DNA of 25,927 nt, from the IMG/VR virus record IMGVR_UViG_3300018080_002191, positions 1 to 25,927 of that record; one strand, 5' to 3'. The first letter of the stretch is position 1. Each line of letters opens with the position of its first letter. The translations under genes and the position numbers were made by a program. Shown piece after piece: positions 14,742-23,444 of the stretch. Under the pieces are notes generated by a model that saw nothing but the letters and a program-made list of their open reading frames with translations, was not told the origin of the DNA and searched no databases. Source of the stretch: a virus.

Positions 14742-17357
14742 CTAATTATAGTCCTTATCGCCTTCAATCTCTTCAAACGTCAAGCCGTTGACCCTGAAAC
14801 CGCCATCATAAACGTGCGTAGTCTTGATCCCACTAGTCAAATAAGTCAGGTACAAATAATCAATGTCTTCATCGTCCGGTATAATAACAACTGGCCTTCC
14901 TTGACACGCGACAAGCACATTCAAAACCTGGTTCCGGGTAACCTTGCTGAAATTCCATCGCAGGTTTAACGTTTTCTTTGGACTGCCGGTAATGACAGGG
15001 TTTAATGCGTTGTAAGGTGTCTTGTTCATTGCGACGTTCATGCCCACATTTTCGGCATAGTTGAATGACCATCCCCTGTTCAACGTTGTCATGATACCTG
15101 CAATTACCGTCCCTATCTTGAAATACCCTTCATAAGTATCCTGACTATCTATAACAATTCTCGCAAACCTGTAAGCTGACCTGGCGGAAAACGTAGTGAA
15201 AGAATTCGGGCTGTATATAATAACTGAGTCATCGACTGCAATATTAGCGCCTTCACCACCCTCAAGCAACACACCGTCACCCCGGTTATCTATTATCTTA
15301 TATACATTTCCAACTTCAGAACCGCTAGTTATTCTCGCGTAACACCCTTTCAATTCACCTGGGGACCAATTAGTCCCTATCGCAACATCATATATCCAGG
15401 GAATGTCTGCAACAGAAACAGTGCAATAGTCCTTTATGAAGCTTATGCTAGTCGTAGCTGCAGGACTGCCCCAACTGTCCGTTGCGTTCATTTCAAAATC
15501 GCCTGACATCCAGTTACAGTTAAAGAACGCGACAATGTCTACGTTGAACACATTGCCTGAACCAGCATCCAACACAATGTACCTCGCTGAACCGTCAGTC
15601 TCACTCCTCCAATGTATGCTAGGTTTCGGAATAAATATATTAGCTATACCGTACTGGAAAGCGGCATCAAATGTAAAAATGTCTCCATCGATTCCGCCAT
15701 TTCCCAACCATTGAACATCCACTCCATTACTTATTCTCTGTTTTGTCCCATCGATTGGTACAGGAATGTCATTAACTCCAGCACTAAAAACCTCAAGTAT
15801 GCCACGCCTGCAAACATCCACTGTATTGTTAGTTGTGTCCGCATACGCACACAAGACTTCCATACCTTTCCACAGAGTCAGGTTCGGATACCGGATGTCG
15901 GCACTGCCTTCAGACTTGAGGGTTAAAGGGGAGCCACTAGTAAAACTGTCTCCATTGTCCGTAGAAAGCGTCAACTCTATAATATTGTCAGTGGACAGTT
16001 TGGTTGCTGCACAGTATACATTACCGTCAACGTCCACGAACAACCTAGGCTCGGAGTAGTTGGTTGCCGAATAATCTACAACATCTATAGCACTTCCAAA
16101 TGTTACGCCACCATTAGTGGATTTCTTTAGTTTCACCTCAAAGGATGAAGCACTGTCCTCATCCGTCCTGTACGCTACCAGTATGTCACCATTTGCAGCC
16201 TGAGCTATTGTAGGCTGGTCTTGATCGTTTGTGTCTGCAGCAACTGTTATAGGGTCTCCAAAATTAAATCCGTCAGAGGCTGAAGCTAAGAACAAGTAGA
16301 CTTCATTGTTTGATGCGTGTTCAGCAACAATCGCAATTCTACCATCAGCTAACTGCATACCGTCGCCAATGTAGTAAGCGGAATCGAATAGACCCGTCCT
16401 CTCAGCCCACGTTGCTCCGTCATCGTCGCTGTAAATAACCCTATTGCCATAAAGTCCACAGTATAGCCGCCCGGTGTTCAGCGTTATTACAAACTTTATA
16501 GCGTAAGAGTCTCCTATACCAGTGTCAACTTTAGACCAGGAGAAATCACTTTTGTTGTAAGTGGCGCAATACGTAGCAGATTCACTGTCATCAATATACA
16601 TTACAACAATATCGCCTGAAAGAGTTGTAGTTATAGCGGGGCTTGCATACGTAGCGTGGTTGTCATCATGGACCTCCTGATCCCCAATCCAGTTTGCATA
16701 GTTCAGAGGGTCGCGACCTAAATAAGTAGTACCGTCATTGTGTGTCGCTTTATATGTTGCGTCGCCCAAATCGCCGGAACCAGTCACCTCTAACTTAAAC
16801 TCTCGCGTGCTGATTGGAATGGTCACTGTGAACGTTATACCGCTACCTATTTGTACACTAAACGCAGCGTGAGTGAATGTTCCAGTGCTTTGCGCAAAAT
16901 CTGTAACCGTTTTTTCTTCACCATTTGCAGAACCGCTCGTGATACGCATGGTTGCGCCAATGAAAAAGTCGTCACCAAATATGTCAAAATCAGAACAGAT
17001 TGTTGTAGTGCCGTCTCCTGCACCTGCACTGTCTGTAGTGCTGCTGTATGCTTCATCTGCAGCAGTCCCTGTAGTCTGAACTGTAAGATCTCCTGTGTTG
17101 CTTACGTCTGCTACAGGTTTAGTAGCGTAAGGGCCTTCCTGTTCCGAAACACTACTAATGTAGTCACTGTTTAAAACATTCTCTGTGAGAATTACTTGAT
17201 CGCCCATACTGTAATTTTCCTGGTAAGTGTTATTGTATATTGTCTCTTCTGTACACGAAGAGATTAACAAAAACGTTATTACTGTGATGAATACAGATTT
17301 AAAGTTCTTATGCCGTCCTGTGATTGTTTCACTGGACGCCTGCTTCTGTGGTTTCAA
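14742..17357 (-). CDS. Tail protein with sialidase-like beta-propeller and lipoprotein-type N-terminus
   Basis: The 871-residue protein has Asp-box repeats S-x-D-x-G-x-T-W at about 310-317, 413-420 and 465-472 and a weaker one near 359-366, spaced like blades of a sialidase/BNR propeller (about 235-515). Two copies of a RITSGS module flank it (about 137-165 and 675-701). The C-terminal 130 residues resemble siphovirus distal-tail proteins. It probably binds or cleaves host surface glycan. The frame starts at TTG 17357, overlapping the tape measure end by 29 bases, with a perfect AGGAGG 8-9 bases upstream. Residues 1-35 then form a lipoprotein signal (SVFITVITFLLISSC, Cys35). ATG 17207 (MGDQ..., residue 51, AGGA 10 bases upstream) would give a form without it. 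I favour TTG on Shine-Dalgarno strength. Confidence 0.75.
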   Translation of the reverse strand: MKPQKQASSETITGRHKNFKSVFITVITFLLISSCTEETIYNNTYQENYSMGDQVILTENVLNSDYISSVSEQEGPYATKPVADVSNTGDLTVQTTGTAADEAYSSTTDSAGAGDGTTTICSDFDIFGDDFFIGATMRITSGSANGEEKTVTDFAQSTGTFTHAAFSVQIGSGITFTVTIPISTREFKLEVTGSGDLGDATYKATHNDGTTYLGRDPLNYANWIGDQEVHDDNHATYASPAITTTLSGDIVVMYIDDSESATYCATYNKSDFSWSKVDTGIGDSYAIKFVITLNTGRLYCGLYGNRVIYSDDDGATWAERTGLFDSAYYIGDGMQLADGRIAIVAEHASNNEVYLFLASASDGFNFGDPITVAADTNDQDQPTIAQAANGDILVAYRTDEDSASSFEVKLKKSTNGGVTFGSAIDVVDYSATNYSEPRLFVDVDGNVYCAATKLSTDNIIELTLSTDNGDSFTSGSPLTLKSEGSADIRYPNLTLWKGMEVLCAYADTTNNTVDVCRRGILEVFSAGVNDIPVPIDGTKQRISNGVDVQWLGNGGIDGDIFTFDAAFQYGIANIFIPKPSIHWRSETDGSARYIVLDAGSGNVFNVDIVAFFNCNWMSGDFEMNATDSWGSPAATTSISFIKDYCTVSVADIPWIYDVAIGTNWSPGELKGCYARITSGSEVGNVYKIIDNRGDGVLLEGGEGANIAVDDSVIIYSPNSFTTFSARSAYRFARIVIDSQDTYEGYFKIGTVIAGIMTTLNRGWSFNYAENVGMNVAMNKTPYNALNPVITGSPKKTLNLRWNFSKVTRNQVLNVLVACQGRPVVIIPDDEDIDYLYLTYLTSGIKTTHVYDGGFRVNGLTFEEIEGDKDYN

Positions 17358-20301
17358 TTAGATTTACCTCCTGTCCCTCTTTCAACACGTTGCTTTCCTG
17401 TATTTTGCGCATTAACCACTCTAGTGGATCGTCGTCTGCAATCAATTCTGGGTTGAAGTATACGTTGATTACTCCGCTACCTGTCAGTTGTGCATCCTGA
17501 ACTCCAAGCAGGGACTCAAGATCCTCTTCACCAGCAAACCCAACACCTAGAGTGCCTTGTAATCCTAAAGTAGTTGCAGATAGAATGTCGAATATAGGTT
17601 CCATATCCTTAAGAGTTTGATCTACACCAGAGAGTATAGAAGGAATTCCGGCACTGACACTTTCCCAATCAACCACGCCACCAGAAGTGCTAGCCTCAAT
17701 CAACCCAGAGAGCTTACCAAACATTTGCTCTATTGGTCCTTGAATCGCGGCGGATTGGATGAAAGCATCTACGATACCAGCAAGAGTGGCGTCATATATT
17801 GCCTGCTTGAACCTGTCCTCGAATGAACCGAAATCTTGAGCAGTCAAGGCGTCGATCATTGCCGTCTGTATGCCGCCAGTAGCTGAACCTGCCATCTTCT
17901 CAAACCTGTCAGCAAAGCTCTGCAATTGTTCCTCTGTAGGCAGTATAGGGACTGTGAAATCCACTCCAGCTATAGTTCCAGATATTTCTTGCAGGGGCCA
18001 AAACTCTTCTAAGGCATCTATAAACGCAATCTCAAAGCTTTTCTCAGTGATGTAGGTTAGTTTTTCAGACCAGATGCTTAATAACTGGTTTGGATCAGTA
18101 CCTTCAACAGCCATCATTATACCTTTTTCTAATGCCCTGTTTTCAAGGTTTTCGATAACCTTTCCTTGAAGTATTGAAGGCAGTGCGTTAATACTATTTA
18201 CCAGTTGCTCCTCTATCGCACCTTGAATTTCCGCCATAGGTTGCTGCAATTGAGGGCTGGCCCACTGGTACAAAGGAGTGTGTTCACCTCCAGCAATAGT
18301 GATTAAATCTACTAAATCTGCAGGTCTTCCAGTTGTTAGCATTGGCTTTGATTCTTTGCCTACACCAAGCAAATCATTTATTGCGTCTCCAGCACCAAAA
18401 GCGTCTGCAATAAGTGCTGCTGCACCAATACCCATTCCAATCGGGTTACCGGACATAAGACCCACAGTTCCAACTGTGCCTAGTATGCTACTTCCAGTAT
18501 CGCCCTCAAACATTGAATTAACAGTGTATGCTGCTGCCATGAACGGTGCAGCTTTAACTAGTAGAGCACCAGCGTATGTTCCAAACCCCATTGCAGCATC
18601 TTTGATGACTTCACTTCCAAGCGCAGCACCAGCGACACTAAAGCCTAGAGCACTTCCTATGCCTTGTAGTAAACCTGAACCTACACCTCGAATGATGCCT
18701 TGCAACCCGATAAACTCCATGGCTATTTTGGCAACAGTGTCTGCTGCAACTCTTATCATTGAGTTGCCTAACGCTTTCCAGATGTCATTGATGTTCTCGA
18801 ACTGGTGAACTAAACTGTCATACAAAACATCGCTAAAGGTTTGCTCCACTGTAGTTGCTGCGTACTCGCCTTGCTCGATGAAATAGTTAGACCACCTTTG
18901 TACATCTGCCTCTTGCCTGGTTACATCAACTACAGCCATAGGTCGCATCAAGTATTCAAATGGTTGAGCACCCATTGCGACATCTTCAGGATGAGCTACT
19001 ACCATATCACTTATGTCATCCATCGCTTTCTTGACACCTTCAAGGTTTGTTTTGTTCTTCTCTATTTGTGTGTTGTATTCTTCATAGAGTTTAGTTAAAT
19101 CCTTAATTGCGTCCTCAAAAGGCCCGACATCTTTAACTGTCCCTTTAATACCTTTACCAACCTTTTTAAACAGTTTCTCGTAATCACTGAAGAACTTGTC
19201 CATGTATGGATCTTTGCGCAAACCCTTCCACCAGTCCGAGAAACTTTTCTTTACCTTGTTGAAATACTGAGCTATCTTGCCTGCCTCTTTTTCGCCCGGT
19301 GCGTCCTCTTTCATACGTTCGAATGCATATTTAAGCGGATTGTCTAACATTTCACGCGCCTGGGCAGCAGTCTTGTATGCAATCTGCAAGGCCTTAAAGA
19401 AGTAAATTATGCTAGTTGTAGCATTTTTAATGTCAGGAGTTAACAACTTAACGGCTTTAGTAAGCGAAACAACCGTTTCAGTGAAAAGGTCAAGAGCGCC
19501 AGATTTGCCTATAGCTACACGCAACTCATCTACTGCAGTCCTGAACCTGTTGATTTCTGCCTGTGCCGTATGTGCAGCTTTCATTGCTCTCTCTTCGCTC
19601 ATTTGAACAAAGTAAACACCCATAGCACGAGCAAACCTGGTGGCGCTGATCTCACCTTTACGCATTGCATCGTCCAGTTCTCCAACAGACATTTTAAGAG
19701 ACTTGGCTATTTTCACTACGGCACCGGGTAAGTGCTGACCCATCTGCTTACGTGCTTCCTCTGCCTGTACCCTGTTTTTACCTAAAACTTGTGCTGTAGC
19801 AAGGAACACAGAGTTTGCCTGAGAAGCCGTAAGCTGTGCTGCTGCGATCTCGTAACTTAGACCTTTAAACAAGTCACGAGTCTCCTTAACACTTAAACCT
19901 ATTTCACGAGCACCGGCACTAACACGAGCGTAGTTAGTAATCTGATCACGCAACACCAGACCTAGCTTCTCGCTTTCCTGTCGCAAGAAATTCAGATCAT
20001 TAGCTGCCTGCTTTGCACTACCTGAAGCATTCTCTAGTGCTTTCTCCATCCGCTCAAAGTATATTGCGGTCTCGAACACCTTTGTAACCTGAGATGCAGC
20101 TTCGTGCAAACCTACATAGGCAGCGGTGAACGCAACAACCCGTTTTGTAACCTGTAATAAATACTGGTCAAAACGCTTCATGTTCGCATTGCTTCGTCTA
20201 GCAAAACCCTCAATGTTCCTCTCAGTACGCCTTAACTTGCTGTCTACGTTGAGAGCGTCTGCTCTGATCCTTATTACTATGTCGCCTGCGTTGTGTGTCA
20301 T
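17329..20301 (-). CDS. Tape measure protein
   Basis: The 990-residue protein is the tail-length ruler. Residues about 60-300 match the lambda-family tape measure N-terminal domain; the QVLGKNRVQAEEARKQMGQH stretch (171-190) followed by LPGAV, a helix and a GEISA segment is diagnostic. Long helical regions with hydrophobic, Gly/Ala-rich patches (about 540-680) follow, as usual for proteins that cross the membrane during DNA entry. At the usual ruler scale of about 0.15 nm per residue, this predicts a tail near 150 nm. The ATG at 20301 lies four bases after the T-like stop and has a poor Shine-Dalgarno, so translation may depend on the upstream pair. No lysozyme or peptidase domain is seen. Confidence 0.93.
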   Translation of the reverse strand: MTHNAGDIVIRIRADALNVDSKLRRTERNIEGFARRSNANMKRFDQYLLQVTKRVVAFTAAYVGLHEAASQVTKVFETAIYFERMEKALENASGSAKQAANDLNFLRQESEKLGLVLRDQITNYARVSAGAREIGLSVKETRDLFKGLSYEIAAAQLTASQANSVFLATAQVLGKNRVQAEEARKQMGQHLPGAVVKIAKSLKMSVGELDDAMRKGEISATRFARAMGVYFVQMSEERAMKAAHTAQAEINRFRTAVDELRVAIGKSGALDLFTETVVSLTKAVKLLTPDIKNATTSIIYFFKALQIAYKTAAQAREMLDNPLKYAFERMKEDAPGEKEAGKIAQYFNKVKKSFSDWWKGLRKDPYMDKFFSDYEKLFKKVGKGIKGTVKDVGPFEDAIKDLTKLYEEYNTQIEKNKTNLEGVKKAMDDISDMVVAHPEDVAMGAQPFEYLMRPMAVVDVTRQEADVQRWSNYFIEQGEYAATTVEQTFSDVLYDSLVHQFENINDIWKALGNSMIRVAADTVAKIAMEFIGLQGIIRGVGSGLLQGIGSALGFSVAGAALGSEVIKDAAMGFGTYAGALLVKAAPFMAAAYTVNSMFEGDTGSSILGTVGTVGLMSGNPIGMGIGAAALIADAFGAGDAINDLLGVGKESKPMLTTGRPADLVDLITIAGGEHTPLYQWASPQLQQPMAEIQGAIEEQLVNSINALPSILQGKVIENLENRALEKGIMMAVEGTDPNQLLSIWSEKLTYITEKSFEIAFIDALEEFWPLQEISGTIAGVDFTVPILPTEEQLQSFADRFEKMAGSATGGIQTAMIDALTAQDFGSFEDRFKQAIYDATLAGIVDAFIQSAAIQGPIEQMFGKLSGLIEASTSGGVVDWESVSAGIPSILSGVDQTLKDMEPIFDILSATTLGLQGTLGVGFAGEEDLESLLGVQDAQLTGSGVINVYFNPELIADDDPLEWLMRKIQESNVLKEGQEVNLIETTEAGVQ

Positions 20302-20304
20302 GGT

Positions 20305-20709
20305 TTATTTCTTTACCGGTTTAGTGCTTTGTTCTTTGCTGACATTGCTTGCTCCAGCATTTTCTGCTTTAAGCTTCTCCCTTTCCTGTTTTGCTTTAGC
20401 GTGCATTGCTTTCTTTGCTTTTTTCCTTCGCTCCTCTTCCCTGTAAGCCTTGTTGTGCATTCTTGCAATCATTTTGAACGCTTCAACTTGGTCCGTCGGC
20501 TTTTGAGCTTTTTTACGTTTCGGTATGAAGTCCTCCGCTTTCTTTGGTCGACTGCCTTTTTTGCTGTAGATGTTGTAAAGCGCTGCAGTTGTAGACGCGC
20601 CAACATAGTGATCAATTTCATGACCGTACGGATGTAGATTGTCATAAGCCATATAATAATCAATTTCACTTTTAGGTCTTTCCAAGACTTCATAAAACCA
20701 CTTCCCCAA
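20305..20709 (-). CDS. Tail assembly chaperone T part (minus-one frame of G)
   Basis: The frame is open from 20826 to the stop at 20305, overlapping the end of G by about 70 bases in the minus-one frame. The text upstream of the first start codon (TTG 20709) already reads as T-like protein (NPRKAFCLKLSIVLGKWFYE), continuing with EIDYYMAYDNLHPYGHEID. That matches the pattern of siphovirus GT extensions (LG..., E..., W/Y-x-AY...LEP.G). The TTG has no ribosome binding site, so expression as a G-T fusion by frameshifting is more likely than independent initiation. The C-terminal 80 residues are Lys/Arg-rich and helical. It would chaperone the tape measure during tail assembly. Confidence 0.75.
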   Translation of the reverse strand: MGKWFYEVLERPKSEIDYYMAYDNLHPYGHEIDHYVGASTTAALYNIYSKKGSRPKKAEDFIPKRKKAQKPTDQVEAFKMIARMHNKAYREEERRKKAKKAMHAKAKQEREKLKAENAGASNVSKEQSTKPVKK

Positions 20710-20740
20710 GACGATAGAAAGTTTTAAGCAGAATGCTTTC

Positions 20741-20757
20741 CTGGGGTTTTCCCTCAG
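20741..20757 (-). promoter_or_regulatory. Hairpin enclosing the G stop codon (candidate frameshift element)
   Basis: Minus-strand RNA can form CTGaGGG-AAAA-CCCCAG, six base pairs with one bulged A; the TGA that ends G lies inside the stem. It falls exactly where the minus-one shift into the T frame must happen (between 20826 and 20756). No X-XXY-YYZ heptamer in G phase is present upstream, so the mechanism remains open. Confidence 0.45.
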
Positions 20758-21161
20758 TCCTGTTCTGCTGCTCCCACTGCGTCGAGGTTGTAACCGTTCA
20801 GCTCGAAGCAGGTCTCTGTTATACGTTTAAGTACTGCAGTTGGCCACTGTGCGATTTGCGCAAGATCGTCTTCAGTGAACATCCTATGCATGGTTTCACT
20901 GTTCACGATACTTTTTTGCGCAAGGACGACTTTGAAGTCATAACCAGCTAACTTATCCTTAAGAGATTTCGGTTTGGTGATGGCTTTCTGTACGACAGTG
21001 AATTCTTTGTCAGGGAGTTCCTTTACCATTACGAAAAGTTTCTCGCCGCCTTCATTGCTTTCATCGTTGTTTTCTTCGCCTTCAATCAATTCCGACACAT
21101 CCACAATGTCTGTCCTTGCCGCTCTTGCTGCTAAGAGTTTTTCTCTGTCTATAAAATTCAT
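20754..21161 (-). CDS. Tail assembly chaperone G part
   Basis: The 135-residue protein begins MNFIDREKLLAARAARTDIV and contains an acidic stretch (EGEENNDESNEGGE) and a C-terminal helix ending ELNGYNLDAVGAAEQD, the profile of lambda-G-like chaperones (I..C..LNG...). The frame opens further to 21263, but that part overlaps the upstream glycosyltransferase gene. ATG 21161 has AAGGAGG about 12 bases upstream, so it is the start. It lies directly before the T-like frame and the tape measure gene, the canonical order. Free G and G-T fusion together should coat the tape measure protein. Confidence 0.78.
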   Translation of the reverse strand: MNFIDREKLLAARAARTDIVDVSELIEGEENNDESNEGGEKLFVMVKELPDKEFTVVQKAITKPKSLKDKLAGYDFKVVLAQKSIVNSETMHRMFTEDDLAQIAQWPTAVLKRITETCFELNGYNLDAVGAAEQD

Positions 21162-21186
21162 GTTTGGTGTTTTCCTCCTTAGATGG

Positions 21187-21858
21187 TTAGTTATGGTGTT
21201 TATGTGTCCGCATCCACTCCTTTTTATAATAACAGTAGTGCTGGATTTTGGACCTCGCTTCAAAAAATGTTGAGTTTTTTATTTGTTTATTTCCGTGGTT
21301 GGGCAATGCGCAACCTCTGTAATTCGGGCTTGAATAAGACATTCCTGGAACATATTTGAACATTTTGCAGTGTTTACTGCGTGGGTATTTAGGTGCTTTC
21401 GTGTGGCCCGGTTCGCTTGGGCAGAGCACCATGTTGTAATCAAATAACGCAAAATATGACTCACTTTCGCTGAAATCTAATATGTCTTGAACTATTGCGT
21501 TGGGTTCGAAGCATTCATCTTCATCGGGAGTGAGGAGGATGTCTGGACCATTGGTGTCAGAAGAGTTGTTAAAGTAATAACCTAAAGTCTCTTGAAGTAG
21601 CTCATCCCGCCAGGTGTGTCTGTCCCATTTTGAGACACCCTTAAAAACACGTATCCTTTTTTCCCGTGTAAACATTTCCTGGGTATCTGTGAACAACAAC
21701 TCAGAACCATTCAAGGTATCTAAACGCAAAATTAAAACATCAATATAGAAGGACATACGCCCAATCATTGACACTGCCATGGGGAATCTGTTTATTGCCA
21801 TCATCCCTGCAATGTTTAAATGTTTTAATCTCGGATCTTTGGGTAAGAATGTTGACAT
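21187..21858 (-). CDS. Glycosyltransferase-like protein with DEDE motif
   Basis: The 223-residue protein resembles short GT2-like enzymes that carry a PDEDE metal motif at 111-115 (ILLTPDEDECFEP), preceded by WDRHTWRDELLQETL (78-92), the usual position of the nucleotide-binding 'W/R...R' segment. The C-terminus (KIQHYCYYKKEWMRTHKHH) matches the 'HY.YK..E' ending common in this family. It probably transfers a sugar to a phage or host glycan acceptor. The sequence is missing much of a standard N-terminal Rossmann half, so it may be a minimal enzyme. It begins four bases after the preceding stop with only a weak ribosome binding site (GGGAT). Confidence 0.6.
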   Translation of the reverse strand: MSTFLPKDPRLKHLNIAGMMAINRFPMAVSMIGRMSFYIDVLILRLDTLNGSELLFTDTQEMFTREKRIRVFKGVSKWDRHTWRDELLQETLGYYFNNSSDTNGPDILLTPDEDECFEPNAIVQDILDFSESESYFALFDYNMVLCPSEPGHTKAPKYPRSKHCKMFKYVPGMSYSSPNYRGCALPNHGNKQIKNSTFFEARSKIQHYCYYKKEWMRTHKHHN

Positions 21859-21861
21859 GTT

Positions 21862-22434
21862 TTAGATAATCCCGTGTTTTTTGTATTTTTTAATGTTGTA
21901 TTCACACTCTTCAGGGTGGATGTTTAATGTCGGTTTGTTGTGTTTGTGTGGTTTTTCAGTGTTGTGAAAGTCATAAGTCTCTAATTTCTCAGATCCTTCC
22001 AGCAACATGTCCCTAAATTCTTTATCAGATGTGTCCGGCTTCAAAGTTACCATAGGAAAATCTGGCTCAAAGTCAAAGTCATAACCCTCTCCGTGTTCAC
22101 CTACACTCTCTGAGTACTCCGCCCAGATGCAGATTAACTCCGATTCATCGTCTCTCTTTTCAGAATGGTCCACTCCTCCTTGCCAACTTTCATGATTAAA
22201 CGGGTTTCTAAACCCTTCCATCTTAATTTTAGCTGTTGCAGCGAGGTTTCCTCTGAGAATATGTTCCACCGTACGTTGCACAGTCTCACGTGTAACCATC
22301 TCATCAACCTGCACTTCCGTGTCGAAATACAGCATCCGCAGAAAGAGCAAAATATCGCCAGTATTCCCTAACTGACGGGCAGTTTCAAAAATATCCCTCA
22401 AAAGGTCTCTGTAAGTGTACTGCTGTATTGCCAT
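21862..22434 (-). CDS. Acidic protein of unknown function in glycan cassette
   Basis: The 191-residue protein starts MAIQQYTYRDLLRDIFETAR, helical for about 70 residues, then becomes acidic (EGYDFDFEPDFP) and ends in a His/Lys-rich tail (EKPHKHNKPTLNIH...KKYKKHG). I recognise no domain. The frame reaches ATG 22461, but ATG 22434 has GGGAGGAAAGGA just upstream and is preferred. It is sandwiched between two glycosyltransferase genes, so it may serve the same pathway, but it could equally be an unrelated structural or assembly protein of the neighbouring virion module. Confidence 0.65.
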   Translation of the reverse strand: MAIQQYTYRDLLRDIFETARQLGNTGDILLFLRMLYFDTEVQVDEMVTRETVQRTVEHILRGNLAATAKIKMEGFRNPFNHESWQGGVDHSEKRDDESELICIWAEYSESVGEHGEGYDFDFEPDFPMVTLKPDTSDKEFRDMLLEGSEKLETYDFHNTEKPHKHNKPTLNIHPEECEYNIKKYKKHGII

Positions 22435-22447
22435 TTTCCTTTCCTCC

Positions 22448-23404
22448 CTATCTCCTATCATCCATGGTTCCGTCTACAATCCCAGCACCCAATCCCATAT
22501 ATATTCCAAAGTCACGCCAGGTCTTAATCTCTCCTCTCCGTTTATACAAACCTTTTGCATGGCAGATCACCGGGGCATCCCTCAACTGAAGCCTCCCGTT
22601 TATCACAACCTTCGGTGTCTTATTGTTTATAAAGTAGTTGTATTTGATGCTCGGTTTGTTACCGCCGCACTTAATCAATCTTACAACAATATCAGAGTTT
22701 TTGCAAGAGAGAGTGTAATCTCCTGTTCTCATCCAGGAAAGGCCCCTGCAGGTATTTAACAAAAGGTTGGTGTTTCCCTGATCACTAAGGATTGGGTTGC
22801 TGGTTGTGTAAGTGAGTAATTCCTCAATAAAATCAATGTATTTGTTGCCCTGGTAGAATTGAACGCCACAGTTAATCAACTCAAATCTGTATTTATTTGG
22901 GTCATCTTCAACATTGACGGGTCCGGGGAATATGTTCTTTAAAGTCAGGCACACATCCCAGGAATCATTAAAGATGTCGTGTGTATCGAAACAGTTGGTG
23001 AAAAAAGCGTCAGCATCCAAATAAATCAACCTTTCACACCCCTGTAGCATTTTAACCATTATGGCTTTTTGCAGAGAGGAACGAGTTATTGCAGCTCTCT
23101 CTTTTGTATTTCCAGGTTTGGCGAGTTCGGTATCAGGCAAATCTGCAAACATATTAGGTTCAGGGTCAAGGATATCAGCAAAATTGGACAGTCTCTGTAC
23201 CTGATCATTGGTGAGGCCGAGATCCATAATGTAATAATCGGTGAATACATTGTTTAGGTAACCCATTCGCCTAACAGTTTGCGCCTGATACCGAACGAAC
23301 GGATAGGCAAGGCTATCGGCTAAAGTGCAGATAGCAATCCGTTGTGGAGACGGTTGTTTTGGTTTGTCCGGATTTTTTATTATTTGGTATTGTTGTTTTT
23401 TCAT
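22448..23404 (-). CDS. GT8-like glycosyltransferase
   Basis: The 318-residue protein has the GT-A layout: an N-terminal strand AICTLAD (24-30), DxD-type D130-A-D132 in RLIYLDADAFF, then INCGVQFYQ (177-185), SDQGNTN (207-213) and a late H282-A-K-G285, as in GT8-type enzymes that use nucleotide sugars with Mn/Mg. It should transfer a sugar with retention of configuration; the donor and acceptor are not predictable. The first 20 residues are a Lys/Gln/Pro-rich extension. The start has only a weak A-rich leader. It follows the GT4-type gene by 40 bases and is likely in the same operon. Confidence 0.8.
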   Translation of the reverse strand: MKKQQYQIIKNPDKPKQPSPQRIAICTLADSLAYPFVRYQAQTVRRMGYLNNVFTDYYIMDLGLTNDQVQRLSNFADILDPEPNMFADLPDTELAKPGNTKERAAITRSSLQKAIMVKMLQGCERLIYLDADAFFTNCFDTHDIFNDSWDVCLTLKNIFPGPVNVEDDPNKYRFELINCGVQFYQGNKYIDFIEELLTYTTSNPILSDQGNTNLLLNTCRGLSWMRTGDYTLSCKNSDIVVRLIKCGGNKPSIKYNYFINNKTPKVVINGRLQLRDAPVICHAKGLYKRRGEIKTWRDFGIYMGLGAGIVDGTMDDRR

Positions 23405-23444
23405 TTTTTAACTTTTTAATCAGTTAGCGTCTCTTAGAAGTACC

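Noticed and set aside
18278-18808. Plus-strand frame of 176 codons rich in Pro, Ala and Ser
   Set aside because: Complement of the Gly/Ala-rich part of the tape measure gene; no ribosome binding site and no recognisable protein.
20747-20753. GGGAAAA on the minus strand as slippery site for the G/T frameshift
   Set aside because: It lies after the G stop codon and in the wrong codon phase, so ribosomes reading G cannot slip there into T.
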